Below are positions 1 to 5,438 of a stretch of 5,680 bases of DNA, in pieces. The notes under the pieces were generated by a model. It searched no databases. It saw nothing but the letters and a program-made list of their open reading frames with translations, and was not told where the DNA came from. The stretch lies in NCBI GenBank assembly GCA_021826835.1, contig JAKAYH010000175.1, positions 1 through 5,680 of the forward strand. Direction: 5' to 3'. Every line of letters begins with the position of its first letter. Within the stretch, counting starts at the first letter, position 1. Made by a program: the position numbers and the translations under genes. Origin of the DNA: Thermoplasmata archaeon (GTDB lineage Archaea; Thermoplasmatota; Thermoplasmata; Thermoplasmatales; Thermoplasmataceae).

Positions 1-131
1 AGGCAATTCCATTGATCGAGTTGATCCAAACTTTCCGCAGTGACTTTTTGGGGATATTCTGTTCTTCTGAGTATCTTGTACTGCGTACCTCCATTGTAAA
101 AAAATCCCTCAATGACATTATCTGTATTCAT
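1..131 (-). CDS. Partial N-terminus, probable HyfG/HycE-like large subunit
   Basis: Only the first 43 codons are inside the window; the gene continues past the left edge. The ATG at 131 overlaps the stop of the preceding hyfF-like gene as ATGA. A strong ribosome site, GGGAGG at 146-141, sits 9 bases before it, so the start is well supported. The visible peptide (MNTDNVIEGFFYNGG...) carries no catalytic motif. The product is inferred from position: in hyf/hyc operons the gene after the HyfF-type subunit is usually the large subunit, which begins with a NuoC-like domain and continues as the NuoD/NiFe-hydrogenase domain. Whether the nickel-binding cysteines are present, making a true hydrogenase, or absent, making a hydrogenase-related complex, cannot be seen here. 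A small accessory subunit remains possible. Confidence 0.6.
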   Translation of the reverse strand, partial: MNTDNVIEGFFYNGGTQYKILRRTEYPQKVTAESLDQLDQWNC

Positions 132-1483
132 GCGATCATTCCTCCCAGATAGAAAAAGGTAATACCCAACGACATGACTACTGCCGTTATCGTTACAAGC
201 ACCTGACTTAGAGCAGGTTCACTCTTATCCACAATTTCATTTCCGTCGAAAATCATCGTTGATACTTTATACATAACAGAGAGCGAAATTATGAAAAGTG
301 TTATGATCAGAATTATAACTGCAGTTATTCGCCCCATGGAAATCAACTGATAAATAATAAGAAATTCACCGATGAAAGTTGCAAACGGGGGTGCTCCTGT
401 CACAGCCAGTGACGATAGAATCAATGTCGATGAAGTATATGGCATTCGTTTCTTCATTCCACGAATCATAGATATGTTTCTTGTACCGTATATCTCAAGG
501 ATGTTGCCTGACGAATAAAATGCGCCCGATTTGCCGAATGCATGGGAAAGAAGAATGAGTATGGCCCCGAGATATCCCAGTCCCCCGGTTATGAGCCCCA
601 AAAGAGCGATTGACATATTCTCCATAGTTGAATAGGCAAACATTCTCTTTGTTTGGGTCTGCGAAGGCATTACTAAGGCAACAAATATGAGTGAGGCAAA
701 AATGAATACAAGATATATTCCCTGAACAGGTCCAACCGATGTGACTGAATAGAATTCATATAGACAATATACCGCTACCGGGAGCAGGATACCTGAAAAC
801 ATTGCACTGATCTCTGATGGTGCCTGAGAATGCGCGTCCGGCAGCCAGGTATGCATGGGGAATATGCCGATTTTAGTGCCGAATCCAATGAGTGCTGTTA
901 CGCCCGCAATTGCAAGCAGAGGGTTATCAATGCCGGAATTGGTTATACTGGTAATTGTTAAATGCCCATAGACGTCAAATATGAGTAAAACTGAAATCAA
1001 AGCTATTGCAAGCCCTGATGAGACCAATATTACATACCTCCATGCGGCTTCAAGCTGGTTTCGTTCCCTCTCAACTATGAGAAGAAGCGCTGAAGATGCT
1101 GTGGTGGCTTCGAGTCCAATCCACATGAGACCAAAATTATCTATGACAAGGGTGAAAAGCATTGTAAAAGTAAACAGATTTATGAGAGAATAGTGAAGCT
1201 TTAGATTTTTAGATTCACCAAGTTTCCTGTGATAACCGGAGGCAAATATGGACGAGAACATATATACAAAAGATACTGTAAAAATTAAATACCTGTTAAG
1301 GGAATTGATAAAGAAAGGACCATAGATACCGTTTGGAATAAGGAGGACGATTATTGAATTTACTGCGGTGATAATGGTTCCCGCAATACTTAATTGCTTA
1401 AAATTCCTGAAGAAATACGATGAAGATGTGAAAACTGGTATTGATAAAATAAAGTACACATAATATTCTATGGAAAATATCAT
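128..1483 (-). CDS. hyfF: HyfF-like antiporter-type proton-channel subunit of a group 4 hydrogenase-like complex
   Basis: This 451-residue, strongly hydrophobic protein belongs to the proton-conducting membrane transporter family (NuoL/M/N, MrpA/D, HyfB/D/F). The family couples electron transfer in a membrane complex to H+ or Na+ movement. The expected charged residues are present: E125 in the FGLMWIGLEATTASS helix, K204 in GFGTKIGIFPMHTWLPDAH, H211, K318 in LLSHAFGKSGAFY, and E373 in the broken-helix motif FIGEFLI. The loop KRMFAYSTMEN (279-289) is also typical. At 451 residues it is somewhat shorter than E. coli HyfF (about 526), consistent with fewer C-terminal helices. The ATG at 1483 overlaps the hyfE stop by 4 bases, with GGAGATGA at 1495-1488 as ribosome site. 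Assignment to HyfF, not HyfB or HyfD, rests on size and on lying between hyfE and the next subunit. The channel looks intact. Confidence 0.88.
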   Translation of the reverse strand: MIFSIEYYVYFILSIPVFTSSSYFFRNFKQLSIAGTIITAVNSIIVLLIPNGIYGPFFINSLNRYLIFTVSFVYMFSSIFASGYHRKLGESKNLKLHYSLINLFTFTMLFTLVIDNFGLMWIGLEATTASSALLLIVERERNQLEAAWRYVILVSSGLAIALISVLLIFDVYGHLTITSITNSGIDNPLLAIAGVTALIGFGTKIGIFPMHTWLPDAHSQAPSEISAMFSGILLPVAVYCLYEFYSVTSVGPVQGIYLVFIFASLIFVALVMPSQTQTKRMFAYSTMENMSIALLGLITGGLGYLGAILILLSHAFGKSGAFYSSGNILEIYGTRNISMIRGMKKRMPYTSSTLILSSLAVTGAPPFATFIGEFLIIYQLISMGRITAVIILIITLFIISLSVMYKVSTMIFDGNEIVDKSEPALSQVLVTITAVVMSLGITFFYLGGMIA

Positions 1484-2100
1484 CCTATCATCTCCGGAAG
1501 GTTTTCCGTTTCAAGTGTTTCTGATATTAGAACTGCTGAGACAATAACAAGGGCAAGAACATCAAGAAGCACACTTATTTCAACAATGAGTGGCAATGAA
1601 ATAATGCCAAGGCTCAGTAGGATTATGGCGTTTTCCTCCTCTATATACCCGCTGAATTGTGCTATCTTGTTCTTTCTTGAAGCTACCAGCAGCATCCCCT
1701 GAATCATCATTGCAAAACCTATTCCACCAATATTGCTCCCGGTATAAGGAAAGAAAACTTCATGATATATGGCAAGTGATATTACCAGCAAAATAACGCT
1801 TAGAATAGTTATTGAAGGGATGCCCTTTGAAAGCTCTCTGAACATATTCCCTCTTTCAGGTAATTTTCTGTAGAGAATATATGCGGTCAAGAATCCACGA
1901 AGCAATGCAGTGAGTATTCCAAGGATTACAAGATCTAATGAACTGGTAGTTATTCCAAGATAGATTGCATAAGCAGAGAGAAGTAGTGATTGAACAATAA
2001 TTACGTGCACCTTTGACATGACATATGTTCCTATCTGCGCCCATATACCTGTAAATAATAGGCTGACAGCAATTACATCAAGAATCTCAGAAATTGTCAT
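1480..2100 (-). CDS. hyfE: HyfE-like membrane subunit of a hydrogenase-4-like complex
   Basis: The product is a 206-residue integral membrane protein with about six or seven hydrophobic helices. Its C-terminal half matches the HyfE family, which has a NuoK-like region: GYIEEENAIILLSL at 151-164 (compare the conserved ME-N in this position) followed by LPLIVEISVLLDVLALVIV at 169-187. Buried acids E156, E174 and D180 are typical proton-path residues of the NuoK/HyfE fold. The length is close to the usual 200-220. Its ATG overlaps the hyfC stop (ATGA at 2100-2097), and GGGGGGT at 2112-2106 can serve as ribosome site. Its position between hyfC and hyfF follows E. coli hyf order except that no hyfD lies between hyfC and hyfE. 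It would sit in the membrane arm linking the HyfC heel to the HyfF channel. Confidence 0.85.
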   Translation of the reverse strand: MTISEILDVIAVSLLFTGIWAQIGTYVMSKVHVIIVQSLLLSAYAIYLGITTSSLDLVILGILTALLRGFLTAYILYRKLPERGNMFRELSKGIPSITILSVILLVISLAIYHEVFFPYTGSNIGGIGFAMMIQGMLLVASRKNKIAQFSGYIEEENAIILLSLGIISLPLIVEISVLLDVLALVIVSAVLISETLETENLPEMIG

Positions 2101-3044
2101 ACTAGACCCCCCAGAACAAATATGACCACAGAGAATATGGCCAAAGTGAATGATACTGCCAGATAATCAGCTATTTTGAACAATCTGACCTTGGCTAGGC
2201 TCTGTTCAATGAATATGACAATGAGAATTAAAATTATCCACTTTCCAATCATGATTGGAATGTCTTCCAGGGCACCAATCACAGAATCCTGCATGAACCA
2301 TGGAAAGAGGAAAACGTTGAGCAAAACAGATCCAAGGAGATACTGCTTCATCCATGATGACTCCTTAATGAGGAATAGGTCTCTTCCTCCATATTCAAAA
2401 ACTCTCCCTTCATCAATCATTCCCATTTCTGATAGTCCAGAACTTTCCAGAGGTAACTTTCCAGTTTCAAACAAAAATATCATGAAAAATGCAATCATTG
2501 AGAGAATGTGAGTAAGCGACAGATAAGTAGGAAAACTATTAGCTATAGATTCGTTTGTGATGTAAGGATTATTAGTTCCGGTCTGTATTGCCACTGCAAA
2601 GAATACCAGAATAAGAGTTGGTTCTGCAAGTGCTGAAAAGGTTGCTGATCTGCTGGCACCAAGTGCAGAATAGTTACTTCCAGAATCAAGCGCCGCCAAG
2701 ATAAGAATAACTGATGCCAGCGAAAACAACATGGCCCCTCCAAGGAAATCAACCATTGGCGCAAAATCGGTTGGTTCAGGTATAACTACAGGTATAACAA
2801 AAGAAATTGTAAAGAATATGGAAAAAACAAGATACGGTGCTATCCTGTATAATCCACCACCAGTCTTAGTTGTATTTCTTTCTTTTATGAGATATTTATA
2901 TAGATCATAATATGGCTGCAGAATTGATGGCCCTTTCCTTGATTCAGTTTTGGCTTTAAAATTCTCATAAATCCCCTGAACCATCGGCGCAAGGATTATA
3001 ACCCCTACCACCTGTATAACCGTTTCTATGATGCCCCCTATCAT
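2097..3044 (-). CDS. hyfC: HyfC/HycD/NuoH-like membrane anchor subunit
   Basis: This NuoH/HycD-family protein is the heel that anchors the redox arm of group 4 hydrogenases and complex I to the membrane. Numbering from a GTG at 3050 (317 residues), family motifs are RKGPSILQPYYDLYKYL at 38-54, GASRSATFSALAEPTL at 131-146 with the conserved E143, FETGKLPLES at 194-203, and DEGRVFEYGGRDL at 213-225. About eight hydrophobic helices are visible. I prefer the ATG at 3044 (315 residues): an AGGGTG ribosome site at 3055-3050 lies 5 bases before it, and that site would overlap a GTG start at 3050. This is the first gene of the operon, with a TATA box and a leader of about 50 bases upstream. HycD, EchB and MbhM are the same family, so the complex type is set by the neighbours. 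Confidence 0.87.
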   Translation of the reverse strand: MIGGIIETVIQVVGVIILAPMVQGIYENFKAKTESRKGPSILQPYYDLYKYLIKERNTTKTGGGLYRIAPYLVFSIFFTISFVIPVVIPEPTDFAPMVDFLGGAMLFSLASVILILAALDSGSNYSALGASRSATFSALAEPTLILVFFAVAIQTGTNNPYITNESIANSFPTYLSLTHILSMIAFFMIFLFETGKLPLESSGLSEMGMIDEGRVFEYGGRDLFLIKESSWMKQYLLGSVLLNVFLFPWFMQDSVIGALEDIPIMIGKWIILILIVIFIEQSLAKVRLFKIADYLAVSFTLAIFSVVIFVLGGLV

Positions 3045-3049
3045 ATTCA

Positions 3050-3055
3050 CACCCT
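3050..3055 (-). promoter_or_regulatory. Ribosome binding site deciding the hyfC start
   Basis: On the minus strand AGGGTG precedes the in-frame ATG at 3044 by 5 bases. The in-frame GTG at 3050 begins on the last base of this motif, which makes it a poor start. Confidence 0.5.
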
Positions 3056-3059
3056 GATA

Positions 3060-3096
3060 GATGTCATCAGCTTTTCAGCGTTTAAGGGCTGACATC
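3060..3096 (-). promoter_or_regulatory. Possible hairpin in the hyfC leader
   Basis: GATGTCA (minus strand, from 3096) and TGACATC (ending at 3060) form a perfect 7-base inverted repeat around a 23-base loop. An alternative pairing, TCAGC with GCTGA, overlaps it. The element ends 4 bases before the putative hyfC ribosome site, so as RNA it could affect translation. As DNA it could be a pair of operator half-sites. The role is inferred, and chance cannot be excluded for a stem this short. Confidence 0.3.
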
Positions 3097-3122
3097 ATAG
3101 CCAACTGGTGAGATCAAGTTAC

Positions 3123-3130
3123 CTTATAAG
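3123..3130 (-). promoter_or_regulatory. TATA box for the hyf operon
   Basis: CTTATAAG matches the archaeal TATA consensus and is preceded on the minus strand by an A-rich stretch (CAAAATA) that could be the BRE. Transcription would start near 3100, giving a leader of about 50-55 bases to the ATG at 3044. The octamer is itself palindromic, so it could in principle also be read in the plus direction. Confidence 0.5.
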
Positions 3131-3170
3131 TATTTTGTATGTTTATTCTCCGTCACTGAAAATGTCAACT

Positions 3171-3180
3171 CTTTTAAACT
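3171..3180 (+). promoter_or_regulatory. TATA-like box for the small membrane protein gene
   Basis: CTTTTAAACT is centred about 24 bases before the ATG at 3199. That spacing places the transcript start at or next to the start codon, as in a leaderless archaeal mRNA. There is no strong ribosome site before the gene (only GTGAT directly abutting the ATG), which agrees. Confidence 0.5.
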
Positions 3181-3198
3181 ACAAGTTAATGCAGTGAT

Positions 3199-3570
3199 AT
3201 GAGTTCGCGAGGTGCTGCAGGAGATATTACTTATTTGCTGGGTTTGTTAGCCGCTATTTTTATAGTTTTGAATGCGTTGATTAACATAATTGCCATAATT
3301 CTTGGATCTGCGTATCTGGCCATTCATAATGTCTCATTTGGGTTAGTTGCTTTATCCGGTGTTGTTGGTATTATCCTTTCTATAATAGCCCTCTTTTGCG
3401 GGTCTACTATACTAAGTATTACGGAAAGAATGAGACGAAGCAAAAAAGAGCACGCTTTAAATGGAATAATCATAATGATACTCAGTCTTGTGGCCTTAGT
3501 TGGCGGCGGAGGATTTGTTATTGGAACTCTTTTCGGATTGGTAGCTGGTTTCATTATAATGATAAAATAA
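3199..3570 (+). CDS. Small four-helix membrane protein of unknown function
   Basis: This 123-residue protein is almost entirely hydrophobic. Helices are visible at about 11-37, 45-73, 86-101 and 103-121. A basic cytoplasmic-type loop, RMRRSKKEH, lies at 78-85 between helices 2 and 3, and a short polar N-terminus (MSSRGAAGD) leads the protein. The third and fourth helices meet at a glycine run, VGGGGFVIG (101-109), a pattern I associate with small archaeal membrane proteins of unknown role; I cannot name a family with confidence. It is divergent from hyfC and ends stop-to-stop against the regulator gene, so it is probably a single-gene leaderless transcript. No enzymatic residues are visible. 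A link to the hyf complex is possible only through the shared promoter region. Confidence 0.75.
   Translation: MSSRGAAGDITYLLGLLAAIFIVLNALINIIAIILGSAYLAIHNVSFGLVALSGVVGIILSIIALFCGSTILSITERMRRSKKEHALNGIIIMILSLVALVGGGGFVIGTLFGLVAGFIIMIK
3442..3447 (-). terminator. Possible poly-U terminator for the regulator gene
   Basis: A run of six T on the minus strand lies about 125 bases beyond the regulator stop, inside the opposing membrane-protein gene. Archaeal transcription often ends at U-tracts, and no closer tract is seen. This is weak positional evidence. Confidence 0.2.
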
Positions 3571-3966
3571 TCAAAGAACTGGATTTATCCTTGTACTTAT
3601 GTCTTCAATGAGCTGATCCAGCAGTTGAATAAAACCCTCATGCGTTGAATTTATCCGATCTATTGAGATCTTTTTTATATTATCAATATCGCTGAGATTA
3701 TACGTATGGTAATAACCCCCACGAGGTATTGTCCTTGAGTTTTTTATTACAACACCTATGCTTGTCAATTTCTGCATGGATCTAAACACTGTGGTCTTAT
3801 CCTTGCCTGATAACTGGGCAAGTTCTTCGAGGGTATATTCCTTATTAGGTACCATACAGTTAAACAACAGAACATCGGTTTGCCCCAGCATAAAAAGACA
3901 TGTAAGGAGATCATCACAACATGCACTCTTCAGAGATATCTTGTAAAGTGAATTGGCATTAGCCAT
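3571..3966 (-). CDS. TrmB-like winged-helix regulator with N-terminal cysteines
   Basis: From the ATG at 3966 the protein has 131 residues. A winged helix-turn-helix spans about 28-90: YTLEELAQLSGKDKTTVFRSM (split as 44-54 and 55-64) is the HTH with recognition helix DKTTVFRSMQKL, and GGYYHTYN at 83-90 is the wing. It resembles archaeal TrmB-related regulators of the type with a conserved GGYY-VY wing. A short C-terminal helix (HEGFIQLLDQLIEDI) may mediate dimerisation. Cysteines C16, C17, C23 and C37 cluster before and at the start of the DNA-binding domain. An ATG at 4020 (149 residues) is possible, but the TATAAA at 3994-3989 lies 25 bases before 3966, giving a leaderless start there, and the longer version would cover the divergent promoter. 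It faces trxA-trxB and probably controls that operon and itself. Confidence 0.82.
   Translation of the reverse strand: MANANSLYKISLKSACCDDLLTCLFMLGQTDVLLFNCMVPNKEYTLEELAQLSGKDKTTVFRSMQKLTSIGVVIKNSRTIPRGGYYHTYNLSDIDNIKKISIDRINSTHEGFIQLLDQLIEDISTRINPVL
3671..3676 (+). terminator. Possible poly-U terminator for the small membrane protein gene
   Basis: Six T on the plus strand lie about 100 bases after the stop at 3570, within the convergent regulator gene. It is the first clear T-tract downstream and a plausible archaeal termination point. Evidence is compositional only. Confidence 0.2.
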
Positions 3967-3986
3967 AGTTCGTAATACATTAGAAA

Positions 3987-3996
3987 CATTTATAGT
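3987..3996 (-). promoter_or_regulatory. TATA box of the regulator gene (leaderless)
   Basis: On the minus strand ACTATAAATG contains TATAAA at 3994-3989, centred about 25 bases before the ATG at 3966, with GCAAAA as a likely BRE just upstream. The spacing predicts a transcript beginning at the start codon. Confidence 0.6.
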
Positions 3997-4028
3997 TTTG
4001 CATGGTATTAGCAAAACCATAAAACTAT
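3992..4028. promoter_or_regulatory. Nested inverted repeats, candidate operator
   Basis: Three inverted repeats interlock. ATAGTTTT (3992-3999) pairs with AAAACTAT (4021-4028), GTTTTGC (3995-4001) with GCAAAAC (4011-4017), and ATGGT (4002-4006) with ACCAT (4016-4020). All are perfect. The outer pair is also the BRE/TATA part of the two divergent promoters, so its symmetry may reflect matched promoters. The inner repeats, centred at 4006 and 4011, are not explained that way and are good candidates for binding by the adjacent regulator. Confidence 0.5.
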
Positions 4029-4034
4029 TAAATC
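4025..4034 (+). promoter_or_regulatory. TATA box of the trxA-trxB operon
   Basis: CTATTAAATC is preceded by ATAAAA as a possible BRE. Transcription is predicted near 4054-4058, leaving a leader of about 15-19 bases that just contains the GGTGAG ribosome site. Confidence 0.5.
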
Positions 4035-4039
4035 AGATT

Positions 4040-4062
4040 GTGATTACATATTGTAATATCAC
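4040..4062. promoter_or_regulatory. Imperfect dyad at the trxA transcription start
   Basis: TTAC (4044-4047) and GTAA (4053-4056) flank ATATT as a perfect TTAC-N5-GTAA palindrome. GTGAT (4040-4044) and ATCAC (4058-4062) extend it outward with one extra base on the right arm. It overlaps the predicted transcript start, where a bound protein would repress. It could be a second operator; the role is inferred. Confidence 0.35.
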
Positions 4063-4068
4063 GGTGAG
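4063..4068 (+). promoter_or_regulatory. Ribosome binding site deciding the trxA start
   Basis: GGTGAG, a good match to the archaeal anti-16S consensus, lies 4 bases before the ATG at 4073. An open frame extends further upstream to an ATG at 3953, but that region is promoter sequence, so 4073 is the start. Confidence 0.75.
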
Positions 4069-4072
4069 CAGA

Positions 4073-4474
4073 ATGTCAGAAAGTGAAGACAATAACATTG
4101 AGGCTATCAGGCAGAATTTGCTTAAAGATATTATGTCGCAAAAGGTGAAAAATGTGAAACCGATAGAATTGAGTGATGAAAATTTTATGCAGAGCGTTGC
4201 AAGTGAGAAGATTCTTGTGGTAGATTTCTGGGCAGCCTGGTGCGGTCCTTGCAGATATCTTTCCCCGGTAATAGAAGAGCTGGCAAAGGATTATTCAGGA
4301 AAGGTTACCTTTGGAAAATTGAATGTTGATGAGAATCCAAATGTGTCTGCCGAGTTTAATATCAGAAGTATACCAACGGTACTGATGTTTAAGAACGGTA
4401 AGATGGTCGATATGAGCATAGGTGCAGTACCAAAACCAATGCTTGATGCAAGAATAAAAAAACTCCTGAATTAA
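4073..4474 (+). CDS. trxA: Thioredoxin
   Basis: This cytoplasmic dithiol-disulfide carrier reduces protein disulfides and is recharged by thioredoxin reductase, encoded next door. The product has 133 residues. The active site WCGPC is at 56-60 (C57, C60), the buried acid D51 precedes it in VVDFW, and the cis-proline loop SIPT is at 99-102 (P101). K82 in GKLNVDENP matches the lysine that partners the buried acid, and FKNGK at 106-110 completes the fold. About 25 residues precede the thioredoxin fold, including EAIRQNLLKDIMSQK (10-24), a short charged helix of the kind seen at the start of some archaeal thioredoxins. No signal peptide is present. It is the first gene of the operon, one base before trxB and divergent from the regulator. 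Confidence 0.95.
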   Translation: MSESEDNNIEAIRQNLLKDIMSQKVKNVKPIELSDENFMQSVASEKILVVDFWAAWCGPCRYLSPVIEELAKDYSGKVTFGKLNVDENPNVSAEFNIRSIPTVLMFKNGKMVDMSIGAVPKPMLDARIKKLLN

Positions 4475-4475
4475 T

Positions 4476-5438
4476 ATGGAAAATGATGTCATCATAATAG
4501 GCGGAGCCTTTGCAGGCTTGACTGCTGCCATTTATTCAGCGAGGCAGGGTATGAATACCCTGCTTATAACCAAAGACATTGGCGGACAGGGGTTGTTAAC
4601 AACCGATATTCAAAACTATCCAGGATTTAATTCCATATCGGGGTTTGATCTGGCGTCAAAGTTTCAGGAACAAGCCTCACTTTATGGAGTTCGATTCGTC
4701 TATGACGAAGTTACAAATATATCAAGCGATGGAAATTTGTTCAAAATAAAAACATTTACAGGAGAATTTGAAAGTGAAGGTCTGATTCTAGCTTTTGGAA
4801 AGACTCCCAGAGATCTCAATGTTAAAGGTGAAGAAAAATTAAAAGGTCTGGGCGTTTCTTACTGTTCAATATGCGATGGCCCACTATATAAAAATAAGGA
4901 AGTTGCAGTGGCTGGAGCGGGTGACCATGCGCTGCAGGCAGCTTTGTATTTAAGCACTGTTGCATCAAAGGTATATGTTATTCAGAAGGGTGCGAGGATT
5001 TCTGGAAATGAGGAAATGATCAATGAGGTTAAAGCACATGAAAATGTTGTTTTTCTTATAGAAAGAGAGATAATGGAAATTCTTGGGAAAAAGAATGTTG
5101 AGGCATTACTTCTTAAAAATCAAAAGTCTGGTATAGAAGAAAAGCTGAAAATTGAGGCCGTATTTGTAGAGATGGGTTATGTAGCAAAGACAGCTTTCAT
5201 AAAGGATCTGGTTACCTTAAACGCTTCAGGTGAGGTAATAGTGGATCAGTTCTGCGCTACCAGCCATCCAGGTATATATGCCTGCGGAGATGTTACGAAT
5301 ATTCCTTATAAGCAGGCTGTAATATCCGCTGGACAGGGTTCCATAGCTGCTCTTTCATGCATTAATTTCATTCATAAGAAGAGGGGCAAGGGCTCACTAA
5401 GATCTGACTGGAAATTCATTGATTCAAAAAAGGCCTGA
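4476..5438 (+). CDS. trxB: Thioredoxin reductase, FAD-dependent, with a degenerate NADPH site
   Basis: The 320-residue product has the low-Mr thioredoxin reductase layout: an FAD domain, an inserted pyridine-nucleotide domain with the redox disulfide, then FAD again. The first FAD motif is GGAFAG at 9-14, where alanine replaces the usual middle glycine. The redox-active pair is YCSICDG at 129-135 (C130, C133). The second dinucleotide motif, GAGDHA at 147-152, keeps G-x-G-x-x-A, but the usual AxEEA continues as ALQAA. The NADPH-specific HRRxxxRA segment reads QKGARISG at 170-177, so the phosphate-binding arginines are missing. C-terminal FAD motif GIYACGDVT is at 266-274, with Q280 and Q287 following. 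The protein ends in a basic tail (301-320) beyond the usual family end. Its ATG follows the trxA stop by one base with no good ribosome site, suggesting translational coupling. Thermoplasma acidophilum TrxR is similarly divergent and was reported not to use NAD(P)H. Confidence 0.93.
   Translation: MENDVIIIGGAFAGLTAAIYSARQGMNTLLITKDIGGQGLLTTDIQNYPGFNSISGFDLASKFQEQASLYGVRFVYDEVTNISSDGNLFKIKTFTGEFESEGLILAFGKTPRDLNVKGEEKLKGLGVSYCSICDGPLYKNKEVAVAGAGDHALQAALYLSTVASKVYVIQKGARISGNEEMINEVKAHENVVFLIEREIMEILGKKNVEALLLKNQKSGIEEKLKIEAVFVEMGYVAKTAFIKDLVTLNASGEVIVDQFCATSHPGIYACGDVTNIPYKQAVISAGQGSIAALSCINFIHKKRGKGSLRSDWKFIDSKKA
5426..5432 (+). other. Candidate -1 frameshift site (A-AAA-AAG) at the trxB/Rieske junction
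   Basis: In the trxB frame codons 318-319 read AAA AAG and are preceded by A, giving the canonical slippery heptamer. A -1 slip moves the ribosome into exactly the Rieske frame, next codon GGC at 5432. The trxB stop TGA is at 5436-5438, and the Rieske frame is closed upstream by a TGA at 5420-5422, so the heptamer lies within the 13-base stretch (5423-5435) between the two stops. No convincing downstream hairpin or upstream ribosome-like stimulator is seen. Function is inferred. Confidence 0.4.

Noticed and set aside
981..1193. Plus-strand open frame of 70 codons
   Set aside because: It lies antisense within hyfF, with no promoter, no ribosome site and no recognisable protein features.
2176..2511. 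Plus-strand open frame of 111 codons
   Set aside because: It is antisense to the clearly conserved hyfC and has a polar, low-complexity translation resembling no family.
3042..3100. C/D box guide RNA on the minus strand (ATGATGT, CTGA, TGATGA elements)
   Set aside because: The C box has a mismatch, no D box CTGA follows the second TGATGA, and the region is explained as the hyfC leader.
3967..4020. Longer regulator starting at the ATG at 4020 (149 residues)
   Set aside because: It would cover the divergent promoter and repeats, while the TATAAA lies 25 bases before the ATG at 3966.
3953..4072. Thioredoxin starting at the upstream ATG at 3953 (173 residues)
   Set aside because: The extra 40 residues translate promoter sequence, and GGTGAG supports the ATG at 4073.
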